This document shows positions 53,332 through 61,992 of a stretch of 64,000 bases of DNA, one piece after another. Position 1 is the stretch's first letter, and every line of letters starts with the position of its first letter. The position numbers and the translations under genes are program-made. The notes below the pieces were generated by a model. It searched no databases and was not told where the DNA came from. It saw only the letters and a list, made by a program, of their open reading frames with translations. Source of the stretch: UBA4416 sp040387475 (lineage in GTDB: Bacteria > Bacteroidota > Bacteroidia > B-17B0 > Aurantibacillaceae); contig JAZKDT010000024.1 in NCBI GenBank assembly GCA_040387475.1, forward strand, positions 62,001 through 126,000, given 5' to 3'.

Positions 53332-53333
53332 TT

Positions 53334-54080
53334 ATGTTTTTTAAAGCTGCCCTATTAGTCATATTAGGTATACTCTGTCTGATTACCGCCATTGTAGCAC
53401 TTGTATTAGGAATTATTGCTTTTGCAAATAGCAAGCAGAATAAATATGTATGGCTGGTTACTTTTTTATGTTCCATCACAGGAATGATCATTTGCATTTT
53501 TATATTCGTTACAAAGGTTGTACATACAGTTCAGACGCTCGCAAAAAATGCCATCGGTCAATTTGAACACTTCGGTGATAGTTTGTCACACATGGAGAGT
53601 ATTGACACTCATCAGGCAAATAGCACATCTCTTCAAATTGAATTATTGAAAAGCTATTTACCAACCCATATTATAAATAAGGCGCCTGAAGCATTTTACA
53701 CCTACTTAGGATTTAAAGATTATTACCGGTATCCATTAAGATATCCGTATTCTATACACTACATGGATAGTAAAGATAATGGAGAATTGTATAACGAATC
53801 TAATGTCAATCGTTTTGACGAAAACGATAATGGAGAAATTTACACGGGTTTAAGTAATATTACTAAAATAGCTTTCGATAAAAATTATTTATTGGCAGAA
53901 CAATCGGTTACTTCTACACGCACGGATAAGCTCATCAACCACTATATACTATTCAACTTTGAAACCGAAAAGAAAGAAGAAGTTGCTTCGCTATCAAAAC
54001 TACTACAGTTAGCTAAATCAAAAAATTATTCTGGCCCCGATACATTAATGACCCTGGAGCAATATCATCGTTTATTTTAG
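53334..54080 (+). CDS. Hypothetical membrane protein
   Basis: 248 residues starting 2 bp after the carboxylase stop. Two membrane helices at the N-terminus (AALLVILGILCLITAIVALVLGIIAFA, and YVWLVTFLCSITGMIICIFIFVTKV) are followed by a soluble region with YTYLGFKDYYRYPLRYPYSIHYMDS and a cluster of Asn/Asp (NESNVNRFDENDNGEIYTG). It is probably anchored at the inner membrane, with the bulk on one side. No family is recognised. Tight spacing suggests co-transcription with the carboxylase, but the functional link is not apparent. Confidence 0.8.
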   Translation: MFFKAALLVILGILCLITAIVALVLGIIAFANSKQNKYVWLVTFLCSITGMIICIFIFVTKVVHTVQTLAKNAIGQFEHFGDSLSHMESIDTHQANSTSLQIELLKSYLPTHIINKAPEAFYTYLGFKDYYRYPLRYPYSIHYMDSKDNGELYNESNVNRFDENDNGEIYTGLSNITKIAFDKNYLLAEQSVTSTRTDKLINHYILFNFETEKKEEVASLSKLLQLAKSKNYSGPDTLMTLEQYHRLF

Positions 54081-54132
54081 ATTTATATCAAGCTAAAGTG
54101 CTGAATATCCTTTTTATGGTAGTATTAAATTA

Positions 54133-54170
54133 TTTATAAAGTTGTAAATTAGTATATATAACTTTATAAA
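54133..54170. repeat. 11-bp inverted repeat abutting a start codon
   Basis: TTTATAAAGTT (54133-54143) and AACTTTATAAA (54160-54170) are perfect inverted copies separated by 16 bases; the second arm ends on the A of the ATG at 54170. It may be an operator or an RNA hairpin occluding the ribosome binding region. Confidence 0.65.
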
Positions 54171-55174
54171 TGAGCTTCCGTTTTCTATATGCAATTTCAT
54201 TTCTCTGTTCCACAGTGCAGTTATTCTGCCAGGATATTATTGTTAAAAAAGACAGTACAAGAACGGAAGTGAAGATCCTGGAAGTGAGACAAACTGAAAT
54301 AAGTTATAAGCCAACTCTTAATCCTGATGGACCACTTTATATTGTTCAAAAAACCGATATAGCCTATATTACCTATTCAAATGGTACAAAAGAAATTTTT
54401 AAGGATTCTGATTTATTTTTCTATGATAAACCCATTATCTGGCAAGGCGATACGGCGAAGTCAAAAAAACAAGAAGATCTGAAATTGGGAGACTTCATTA
54501 AATTTAATATTCAGTTAGGTGTGGCTGTTAATAGTCTATCAGCAAATTATAGAAGACGGGAACCACCAACACAGCGTACAGCTTCAGAAAAATATTCGTC
54601 ATCAGATAGTAAATATGTTTGCAATTATAATATAGGTTTCAACCTTCTATTTGGTAAGAGTCCATATATAAAACATGTGATTGGAATAAATTATTTACGC
54701 TCAACAGGAGAATACGATTATAGTTCCGGTTCTTTAGGCTCCAGTGATGGATATGGAGGATACACAAATTATGCAGAAAACTTTCATTACGTCTCAAAGA
54801 TCGATTTTATCAATATTGTATCGGGACTGCGATTTAAACTATTCAAAGGCTTATACATTGAACCCCTAGCCTCCATCAATATTATAGCTCAAGCAGACGT
54901 ACGCCGCAGCGGTTCGGCTACCGTAAAATACATTTCAGGTGGTCCAACTCCCTATGTATATAAAACAGAAACGGAAACTTTTTCTAATAGCAAAGTTGAT
55001 CCTGAAAGAATAAATATGACGTCTACCATTTCATTATGTCCAAGGGTTTCCTATGAATTCAACATTAAAACCCAAAAGTTTGGCACATACGTTTCCTATA
55101 ACGTAGCGGCCGGATATAGATTGCCCTGGATGATGGCAGGTATTGTCTATTACCCTTTCAAAAAATTAAGGTAA
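54170..55174 (+). CDS. Putative exported outer-membrane protein
   Basis: 334 residues with a signal peptide (FLYAISFLCSTVQLFCQ, cleavage about residue 20). The mature part starts DIIVKKDSTRTEVKILEVRQTEISYK, a segment shared by many Bacteroidota proteins in which a short N-terminal domain precedes a small barrel. The remainder alternates Tyr/Phe-rich strands (FIKFNIQLGVAVNSLSANY, GLRFKLFKGLYIEPLASIN, PRVSYEFNIKTQKFGTYVSYNVAAGYRLPW). A beta-barrel is likely, but its function is unknown. The upstream inverted repeat suggests regulated translation or transcription. Its end touches the end of the convergent peptidase gene. Confidence 0.8.
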   Translation: MSFRFLYAISFLCSTVQLFCQDIIVKKDSTRTEVKILEVRQTEISYKPTLNPDGPLYIVQKTDIAYITYSNGTKEIFKDSDLFFYDKPIIWQGDTAKSKKQEDLKLGDFIKFNIQLGVAVNSLSANYRRREPPTQRTASEKYSSSDSKYVCNYNIGFNLLFGKSPYIKHVIGINYLRSTGEYDYSSGSLGSSDGYGGYTNYAENFHYVSKIDFINIVSGLRFKLFKGLYIEPLASINIIAQADVRRSGSATVKYISGGPTPYVYKTETETFSNSKVDPERINMTSTISLCPRVSYEFNIKTQKFGTYVSYNVAAGYRLPWMMAGIVYYPFKKLR

Positions 55175-56323
55175 CTACAGTTTCGCATTAAACTCGACGA
55201 GGAGTTTAAAAACATCCACATATTTTGTGAGCGGCAATGTCTTAGCCACATCATAAATGTCATGATAAAAAGAAACTCCTCCCATTGTATAAATAAAAAA
55301 ACAGGGAATTCCTTTCTCCGAAAACCAGTAATGATCGCTGTTAGCGGCCTTGCCTCTTTGTTTTACCTGTTTTAAGTAGTTTTTTTCAGTATTAATTTGA
55401 TTTAATTTCTCAAACTGCTCTTTAAAGATCGTTGCATTCACTACCATGATTCCATCATCGCCTGTTCCCAACAAATCGAGATTAGTAAGAAATTTAATTT
55501 TCGATAAAGGAAAAACAGGATGTTCCGAATAGTATTTCGATCCTAATAAACCGGCTTCCTCCCCGCTAAAGAAAATAAAAGCAACCGAATATTTTGGAGG
55601 ATTAGTTTTATAATACTTCGCCAGGTTTAGTACAACACTCACCCCGCTGGCGTTATCGTTTGCACCCGGAAAATAAGCCTCTTTGCCCATTGCCCCCAAA
55701 TGATCATAATGAGCCGTAAATACAATGAAGCTATCCGGTTGTTGCGTTCCTTTGATGTAGCCGCATAAATTCTGACACTTGAAATCAGGTATAAATTTAT
55801 TTTCGAAGATCACATCTATATTCTTTAATTCGTTGGGAAACGAATCTTTTAATAATTCAATGACGGTATTATCTGATGTTTCGGTTTCAACTGTATACGT
55901 TAATTTTTTCTTAAGCTTAACTTTTAATGGAGCTGGTCTTTTTCCATCATTTGCCTCGTAGGTAACGCTGTCTGTTTTATACAATTGGAATCCGGATTTG
56001 ACGCTCTTTGCAGAAGGGTAAATAAGGTAGTGCTTTCCGGCGATCAGTGTTCTTCCGTCTACTACAACAGACATTGCTCCAGGAAAAGTGTTAACCGGAA
56101 ATCTATAATTTTGAGCGTACGATTTCCCGAATTTTGAAACACCAATTGCTTTTAACTCTTTTGAAATATAAGATGCCGCTTTATTAACTCCATCATTTAC
56201 ATAACCTCGTCCTAAAAGTTCTTTAGACGTTAGTTTTTTAATGATCTGCCGGGCATAAACTGTATCCTGGCTACGGGCATTTAAGAACAGAAGTAAAAAT
56301 ATAAGACAACTGACTTGTTTCAT
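55175..56323 (-). CDS. M28 family zinc peptidase (exported)
   Basis: 382 residues with a signal peptide (LIFLLLFLNARSQ). The M28 zinc ligands are clear: FTAHYDHLGAMG gives the first His, PGANDNASGV the bridging Asp, and FIFFSGEEAGLLGSKYY the catalytic Glu-Glu pair; the fourth ligand would be in LLGTGDDGIMVV and the fifth in ANSDHYWFSEKG. It is predicted to be a periplasmic or surface aminopeptidase or carboxypeptidase. The end is immediately adjacent to the convergent gene's end (55174), with no terminator in between. Confidence 0.93.
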   Translation of the reverse strand: MKQVSCLIFLLLFLNARSQDTVYARQIIKKLTSKELLGRGYVNDGVNKAASYISKELKAIGVSKFGKSYAQNYRFPVNTFPGAMSVVVDGRTLIAGKHYLIYPSAKSVKSGFQLYKTDSVTYEANDGKRPAPLKVKLKKKLTYTVETETSDNTVIELLKDSFPNELKNIDVIFENKFIPDFKCQNLCGYIKGTQQPDSFIVFTAHYDHLGAMGKEAYFPGANDNASGVSVVLNLAKYYKTNPPKYSVAFIFFSGEEAGLLGSKYYSEHPVFPLSKIKFLTNLDLLGTGDDGIMVVNATIFKEQFEKLNQINTEKNYLKQVKQRGKAANSDHYWFSEKGIPCFFIYTMGGVSFYHDIYDVAKTLPLTKYVDVFKLLVEFNAKL

Positions 56324-56391
56324 GATCTATCTTTTTTAACCGCAAATAAATTTTAAACCGTACGATATCTTACCGTTGGCTTCGCAATATT

Positions 56392-56994
56392 CTAGGAAAA
56401 ACGTTTATTAGCCAATGTATATAAATTTTTTACCACTTCATTGTCTTCGTCCCATCCGTAGATAGACTTCAATCCTGCTAAATAATTACTCATCTCATTC
56501 AGTGTACTAACGGCATTCATTTGCTCCACCGCAATATGATATTCATTAGCATTAGAGGCAAACAACTCATTAATAAAACGAAATTTGTCATTGATATTAA
56601 TGGTCATTTTAGGAAATTCTTTTGAAAGAGGTTTTGATTCTAAAACAGGCTCCGGTGTTTTGTCAACAACAACTTCTTTTACAATTTCAACCGGCTTTAC
56701 TTCAATTTTTAGAGGTTCAACAATAAGTTCTTTAATGGGTTCGATAATAGCCGCCTTCTCTTCGGTAGTAGGCATATTCATCAACTTCATATGCAGGTTA
56801 ATGTCCGGCGATACATCCTTATGCTCTTTTAACACCAAATAGGCAGATACAAGTTTATTACTATGGTATATAGCTGAATGCAATTGTTCAGTATAATGAG
56901 TGCTGGGCGAAGGATGTTTTTCGAATTTCTCGATGGTAGCTTTTAAATCTCCCAACGATGAATATAGCTGCTTCAATAAAATATCCGTTTGCAT
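56392..56994 (-). CDS. Hypothetical protein, helix-rich with acidic linker
   Basis: 200 residues, no signal. The N-terminal 80 residues are helical (LLKQLYSSLGDLKATIEKFEK). A Pro/Glu/Val-rich linker (EPIKELIVEPLKIEVKPVEIVKEV) joins a C-terminal helical domain (INDKFRFINELFASNANEYHIAVEQMNAVSTL). The C-terminal part resembles a Bacteroidota conserved hypothetical with an NDKFRFI(N/K)ELF core. No function can be assigned. It is followed 69 bp downstream by the peptidase gene on the same strand. Confidence 0.8.
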   Translation of the reverse strand: MQTDILLKQLYSSLGDLKATIEKFEKHPSPSTHYTEQLHSAIYHSNKLVSAYLVLKEHKDVSPDINLHMKLMNMPTTEEKAAIIEPIKELIVEPLKIEVKPVEIVKEVVVDKTPEPVLESKPLSKEFPKMTININDKFRFINELFASNANEYHIAVEQMNAVSTLNEMSNYLAGLKSIYGWDEDNEVVKNLYTLANKRFS

Positions 56995-57078
56995 AATGTG
57001 AATAATTAAGGATTAAAAATACTGCATTTTAGGGATACTTCCGTTATTTTTAGCTTTTGTTATCAATATATAATAAAC

Positions 57079-57660
57079 ATGTTTTTAGAGAACATTAAAC
57101 ATAGTACAGGCCGCAAAGGATGGATTGAAGTGGTTTGCGGCTCCATGTTTTCTGGAAAAACAGAAGAACTCATTCGACGCTTAAAACGCGCACAGTTTGC
57201 CAAGCAAAAAGTGGAGATTTTTAAACCACAAATTGACACACGTTACGACGACATTAAAGTAGTATCGCACCAGGGCAACGAAATACACAGTACACCGGTT
57301 CCTGCCAGTGCAAATATATTATTATTGGCTAGTGATGTTGATGTAGTTGGCATTGATGAAGCACAGTTTTTTGATATGGAACTTGTGAATGTATGTAATC
57401 AATTAGCCGACAGCGGCGTAAGAGTGATTGTAGCGGGGCTTGACATGGATTTTAAAGGTAAGCCTTTTGGTCCCATGCCTGCGTTATTAGCGGTTGCGGA
57501 ATATGTGACCAAGGTACATGCTATTTGCATGCAGTGCGGTAGCTTAGCTCACATCTCTCATCGTAAAACAAATGAAACCAATTTGGTTGTACTAGGCGAA
57601 ACGGATAGCTATGAGCCCTTATGCAGAGATTGTTATAACGACGCTCACAAACAACTTTAA
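57079..57660 (+). CDS. tdk: Thymidine kinase
   Basis: 193 residues. A cytoplasmic enzyme that phosphorylates thymidine in pyrimidine salvage. Walker A is GSMFSGKT (21-28). The Walker B region is VGIDEAQFFD. The lasso and zinc-binding cysteines are in HAICMQCGSLAH and the C-terminal YEPLCRDCYNDAH, giving the structural zinc site of the TK1 type. Length is normal. The gene appears to be monocistronic and divergent from the hypothetical gene that starts at 56994. Confidence 0.97.
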   Translation: MFLENIKHSTGRKGWIEVVCGSMFSGKTEELIRRLKRAQFAKQKVEIFKPQIDTRYDDIKVVSHQGNEIHSTPVPASANILLLASDVDVVGIDEAQFFDMELVNVCNQLADSGVRVIVAGLDMDFKGKPFGPMPALLAVAEYVTKVHAICMQCGSLAHISHRKTNETNLVVLGETDSYEPLCRDCYNDAHKQL

Positions 57661-57753
57661 AATTTTGATTTGTAGCTCCAGGTTTAAGTGGATGTGTTTT
57701 AAGAAGTACAGCTTTGTTCTCGACTTCGCTCGAAATGGCAGCTATTAATAATT

Positions 57754-58284
57754 TTATTTGGCGACCCAATCTTCCTTTTTGATCTCGTAAACAAAATTCA
57801 ATTTAACGGATTCTCCATAATATTCTACTTCCAATTCGCCAACCTTCATGGCACCTAACTTTTCAATGGCTTTTTGCGAGCGAATATTGCCCGCGCCAAC
57901 ATGAAATACCATGGAATTCACAAACTGAAAAGCATGATTGATCATCAGTGATTTTAACGCCAGGTTATAAATACTACCCCAGCGACTGCGGGCAAAAAAT
58001 GTATAGCCAATTAAAACCTGATTGTGTTCTGCATCAAAATCATAAAAACGCGAACTTCCAATTACTTCATTTGTTTTGTTATCAAATACCAAAAATGCTC
58101 CGCCTGACTCGATAGCGCCTTTAAAAAAAGTCTCAAAGACTTCTCGCTTGTATCGGTCTTTATTGGGATGTTGTTCCCAAATCAAAGGATCGGATGCAAC
58201 CTTAAACAGCCTTTCAAAATCGGAAAGTTGAAGTGGTTCGATTCTTATAAACTCGCTTTCGAGAGTGGGTTGTAGATTAAACAT
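57754..58284 (-). CDS. GNAT family N-acetyltransferase
   Basis: 176 residues. The fold matches RimJ/RimL-type GNAT proteins: ESEFIRIEPLQLSDFERLFKV at the beginning, GSSRFYDFDAEHNQVLIGYTFFARSRWGSIYNLALKSLMINHAF in the middle, and VGAGNIRSQKAIEKLGAMKVGE at the end, which is the conserved N-x-x-S-x-x-x-x-x-x-K-x-G segment of the acceptor loop. It transfers acetyl from acetyl-CoA, probably to a protein or small-molecule amine. The substrate is unknown. It starts 2 bases before the alpha/beta hydrolase end and is likely co-transcribed with it. Confidence 0.92.
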   Translation of the reverse strand: MFNLQPTLESEFIRIEPLQLSDFERLFKVASDPLIWEQHPNKDRYKREVFETFFKGAIESGGAFLVFDNKTNEVIGSSRFYDFDAEHNQVLIGYTFFARSRWGSIYNLALKSLMINHAFQFVNSMVFHVGAGNIRSQKAIEKLGAMKVGELEVEYYGESVKLNFVYEIKKEDWVAK

Positions 58285-58286
58285 GT

Positions 58287-59150
58287 TTACTTTTTTAACT
58301 TGTTAATCAACTCCTCAATTTCATTTATAACTAAAGTTGGTTCTTCCCTCTGAATAAAATAACCCGTTTTAGGTGCCCTGATTATTTTGACTTGAGCATT
58401 GATGCCTTTCCATTTTTCAAAAAATTGATTTCTAAATTCAAGCTCCTTGTCAATATAATCGTTATCAATATCTGCTTCAGTAGATAGAATCAATGTAACA
58501 GGGATAGAAGCCGGAACTTTCAGTTGTTTTAATATTTTTTGATTCGTAGAATATCCAAGACTGTCAAAATCAAAACTTTGTTTGGATTCTGCATGCATCC
58601 CTTTGGTTTTACCTTTAACTTTTAAAAACTCATTGAACTGTTCGCTGAATACTACTTTGTCAGAATCGCTTCTGATAGCCATCCCATTTCTGTATTCCTC
58701 TTCGTGGGCAGGATCCAAAATAACCATTCCTAACACCTGGCCCGGGTACATATTTTCAAAACACCGGGCAATGGATCCTCCCATTGAATGACCAACTAAA
58801 ACATACGGTGGCTTTATTTTTTCTTTTGTCAGTAAGGCATGTAGTTCAAAGGCCATTGTATCGATTGTTCGATCGTTCCTGATCAATTCAGATTGACCAA
58901 GCCCTGAGCGATCATAAGAAAATACCTGGCAGATTTCCTGAAGCTTACTATATACTTTTTTAAAATCTGTATGGTCTCTGCCTTTGCCTGTTAAAAAAAC
59001 AACAGTAGGTTCGCCTTTTCCTTCTACCAATACATATTGTTTTTTTCCTCGCAGGTAAACAAAATAACCTTCATCACCTTCAGTAATTACTGCTGCCGTT
59101 ATCATCAAACATAAAAATAAACAACTAATAAACTTAAAAAGAGATTTCAT
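58287..59150 (-). CDS. Alpha/beta hydrolase (exported)
   Basis: 287 residues from the ATG at 59150, which opens a clean hydrophobic N-terminal signal (MKSLFKFISCLFLCLMITAA); a TTG/GTG-type start up to 59186 adds 12 polar residues and is rejected. The nucleophile elbow GHSMGG is present (VLVGHSMGGSIARCF) and SYDRSGLGQS precedes it. VILDPAHEEE supplies a likely acid. The catalytic His in the usual C-terminal position is not obvious; the closing segment reads APKTGYFIQREEP instead of G-H. It resembles serine hydrolases acting on esters or amides in the periplasm. Substrate is unknown, and the missing His leaves activity in doubt. Confidence 0.85.
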   Translation of the reverse strand: MKSLFKFISCLFLCLMITAAVITEGDEGYFVYLRGKKQYVLVEGKGEPTVVFLTGKGRDHTDFKKVYSKLQEICQVFSYDRSGLGQSELIRNDRTIDTMAFELHALLTKEKIKPPYVLVGHSMGGSIARCFENMYPGQVLGMVILDPAHEEEYRNGMAIRSDSDKVVFSEQFNEFLKVKGKTKGMHAESKQSFDFDSLGYSTNQKILKQLKVPASIPVTLILSTEADIDNDYIDKELEFRNQFFEKWKGINAQVKIIRAPKTGYFIQREEPTLVINEIEELINKLKK

Positions 59151-59227
59151 TTTCCGATTTTGATGCTGCATCATACGCACAGTCACTTTAAATATACAAA
59201 CGGAAAATGGAACAGCAAAAGAAATGT

Positions 59228-60247
59228 TTACTGCAGAACGACCTTGTTTTGATAAAGAATTCTGTCTTGCTTTGAAATCACGAGATGATAAATACCTGCA
59301 TCGAGCTGTTCTAGATTGATCTGCGTTGTTATGTGATAGGAAGACAACATTAATTCCCGGCCTAACTGATCATATACACCTATAGTATAAGGAAGGCTCT
59401 CTTTTGTTTGAATGTTTAAAACATGGCTAGCGCTTGGGTTTGGAAAAACTGAAATGGCACTTCCTTTTTGTATTTCAACAGAACTTATGGAGGAATGCTT
59501 GAAAGCACCGTTAAAATCGGTTTGCTTCAACCGATAGTAAGAAACACCTTCAAAAGGAGAGTGATCTATGTAGCTATACTTGATCCGTTGCGTTGTTGTG
59601 CCGCCGCCATTTTGTGTTGCTATTTCCTGCCAATCCAGTGAATTAGTAGATCTTTCTACCGTAAAAAAATCATTGTTCAGCTCGGTTGCTGTCTCCCATT
59701 CGGTTTTAACTGACTCGTCGTTTAAAACAGACGCGTCAAAATAAAGCAGCTCAATAGGTAATGGCGAAAAACTAACAGCTATGTTATCGATGATCATGCC
59801 ACAAGTTGAACCCGCAAAACCTGAGCCCGGCGAAAAAGTAATAACATGCGAATTTGCAGTAGCTGTAAAAAGATAAGCCGTTGTTGTGAGTGCAAAAGAG
59901 GCATTGCTTCTGCTCTCTATTTTAGTTAGTACGCCTCCACTAACGGTTACAATTATATTTGTGGGGTTAGGGCTTGGACAACCACCAACTCTGCGGGAGC
60001 AATCGAACGATAGGCGGTAAACATTTCCTATAGTAAGGCCAAGTACCGTTTGGCATAAGCCTGCCGCCGCATCAACTTCAGCCACTGTATTTAACCCATT
60101 TGTTCCGCCGTAAACAGTCTCAGCATTTGTTTCTACCCCACAACCCCAGGCTGTTGTCCCTAGAAGGAAATTACCGTTTAATATGATCTGTGATCGCATT
60201 AAACAGGAAAAAGTAAAACATACAATAAAAATAAAATAAGTTTTCAT
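59228..60247 (-). CDS. T9SS-sorted secreted protein
   Basis: 339 residues with a signal peptide (FIFIVCFTFSCLMRSQ). Residues 20-165 look like a carbohydrate-binding-type beta-sandwich (LNGNFLLGTTAWGCGVE, GNVYRLSFDCSRRVGG, TCGMIIDNIAVSF). A second module near ELLYFDASVLNDESVKTEWETATELNNDFFTVERS is the common Bacteroidota 'L(E/T)WTT' style domain. The C-terminus, ISVFPNPSASHVLNIQ to RILYQNKVVLQ, is a type A T9SS sorting signal. It is predicted to be exported through T9SS and anchored at the surface, with adhesive or glycan-binding function inferred from the sandwich domain. Confidence 0.88.
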   Translation of the reverse strand: MKTYFIFIVCFTFSCLMRSQIILNGNFLLGTTAWGCGVETNAETVYGGTNGLNTVAEVDAAAGLCQTVLGLTIGNVYRLSFDCSRRVGGCPSPNPTNIIVTVSGGVLTKIESRSNASFALTTTAYLFTATANSHVITFSPGSGFAGSTCGMIIDNIAVSFSPLPIELLYFDASVLNDESVKTEWETATELNNDFFTVERSTNSLDWQEIATQNGGGTTTQRIKYSYIDHSPFEGVSYYRLKQTDFNGAFKHSSISSVEIQKGSAISVFPNPSASHVLNIQTKESLPYTIGVYDQLGRELMLSSYHITTQINLEQLDAGIYHLVISKQDRILYQNKVVLQ

Positions 60248-60361
60248 GACGATAAAATGTAATAGCTAATTGCTATACAAAATTATGTCAATGCGACACA
60301 AAGGTCAATATCAGAAGGCGATTAGCCTTGCAGATGTAAGATTTATTTGAAATAACATGAT

Positions 60362-61990
60362 TTAATTTGCAAACACATCTGTATACTCAAAACTTTTTCC
60401 ATTGAACAAACCTTTGTCGCTCAGCTTTAATTCAGGTATTACAAGTAAAGCCATAAATGATAAACTCATGTACGGCGCGCGTAGCTTGCTACCCAATTCT
60501 TTAGCGCGCTTGTCTAATTTTGTGTAGGTCTCGGCTACTTCTTCGGCGGGTTGGTTGGTCATGATGCCCGCAATAGGTAATTCCAGTATCATGGCTTCCT
60601 CTCCATTAGCTAAAGAAATGCCACCTTTGGCTCCAATAATTAAATTAACAGCCTTACACATATCTTCGTCATTGGTGCCAACCACCACAATATTGTGACA
60701 ATCGTGTGCAACGCAAGAAGCTATTGCTCCATGTTTTAACCCAATATTCTTAATAAAGGCTTTAGCAATTGGCGCATCACTATACCGATTAACCACTGCT
60801 ATCTTCAAAATATCCTCCGACACATTTGATTCAGCAAACCCGTTCCGTACAAAAGAATCCGTAAATAATTCGTTTGTTATTAATTGCCCATCCAAACATT
60901 CAATGACTCTGATCTGTTGACCTTCAGATTTCAATTTAAAATCGCCTGGTTGTTTTACACTACAATTGAAATTATTAACGATCGGTGAATCAACAGATGC
61001 AATAAAGGATATTCCTTTTTCCGCAACCAAATTTCCGTTAATATATGTTTTAAGAATATTAAATTCTTGTAAATTGTCAATTTCAATAAAATCCGCGTTG
61101 TCTCCTTTCTGCAACAAGCCAACCGGCAAGTTGTAATGTTTAACCACGTTATAGGACGCCGCGCGTAACACATCAAATATATCGTATCCTTCCTTTAGCG
61201 CTCTTTTAACATGATCATTGATGTGAGATTCAATTAAATTATCCGGATGTTTATCATCGCAACAAAACATGATTTGATCCGGGTAATCTTTCAATAATGA
61301 AATTAATGTTTCAAAATTTTTGGCGGCGCTTCCTTCTCTGATTAATACCTTCACCCCATGTTTTAGTTTTTCCAATGCTTCGATGTATCCAAAACACTCG
61401 TGATCTGTGGCAATCCCTGCGTTAAAATATGTTTTCATTTCGTCTCCCGTTAAACCGGGTGCGTGTCCATCGATAGGTTTATTATGTTTTTTAGCACAGT
61501 CCAGCTTTTTGAAAACCTCTGCATCTTTATAGATAACACCTGGAAAATTCATCATTTCTGCGAGGTAAACAATTTCTTTGCGCGACAATAAAGCATCAAT
61601 ATCGGCTGAGTCGATTACGGCGCCCGCTGTTTCAAAATTGGTGGCCGGCACACAAGAAGGCGCTCCAAAATAAAAATGAAAAGGAACCTGTTTTGCATTC
61701 TCGATCATATAATCTACCCCCGCAACGCCTAACACGTTAGCAATTTCATGTGGATCTGAAATGGTAGCAACAGTGCCGTGTTTAACTGCAATACGGGCAA
61801 ATTCTGAAGGAACCAACATGCTGCTTTCTATGTGAACATGCGCATCCACAAAACCAGGCAAAATGTAGGTGTGTAATTTTTCAGAAATTCTTTTGATATC
61901 ACTGATTTTTCCATCTTCAATCGTTACCTCGGCCGCATAAATTTCTTTAGTAACAACGTTAATAAGATTTGATTTGATAACGAATCCCAT
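60362..61990 (-). CDS. ade: Adenine deaminase
   Basis: 542 residues, normal for the Ade family. It deaminates adenine to hypoxanthine in the cytoplasm with a binuclear metal centre. The metal motif is GFVDAHVHIESSMLVPSEFAR. SDPHEIANVLGVAGVDYMIEN, GHAPGLTGDEM and ATDHECFGYIEAL follow, supplying further metal His residues, and FCCDDKHPDNL supplies the late Asp. The C-terminal Gly-rich VAHDCHNIVVVGTNDEDM and ISLANGEEAMILELPIAG segments are specific to adenine deaminases. The start is 2 bp after the amidohydrolase stop, so the two genes are translationally coupled. Confidence 0.97.
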   Translation of the reverse strand: MGFVIKSNLINVVTKEIYAAEVTIEDGKISDIKRISEKLHTYILPGFVDAHVHIESSMLVPSEFARIAVKHGTVATISDPHEIANVLGVAGVDYMIENAKQVPFHFYFGAPSCVPATNFETAGAVIDSADIDALLSRKEIVYLAEMMNFPGVIYKDAEVFKKLDCAKKHNKPIDGHAPGLTGDEMKTYFNAGIATDHECFGYIEALEKLKHGVKVLIREGSAAKNFETLISLLKDYPDQIMFCCDDKHPDNLIESHINDHVKRALKEGYDIFDVLRAASYNVVKHYNLPVGLLQKGDNADFIEIDNLQEFNILKTYINGNLVAEKGISFIASVDSPIVNNFNCSVKQPGDFKLKSEGQQIRVIECLDGQLITNELFTDSFVRNGFAESNVSEDILKIAVVNRYSDAPIAKAFIKNIGLKHGAIASCVAHDCHNIVVVGTNDEDMCKAVNLIIGAKGGISLANGEEAMILELPIAGIMTNQPAEEVAETYTKLDKRAKELGSKLRAPYMSLSFMALLVIPELKLSDKGLFNGKSFEYTDVFAN

Positions 61991-61992
61991 CT

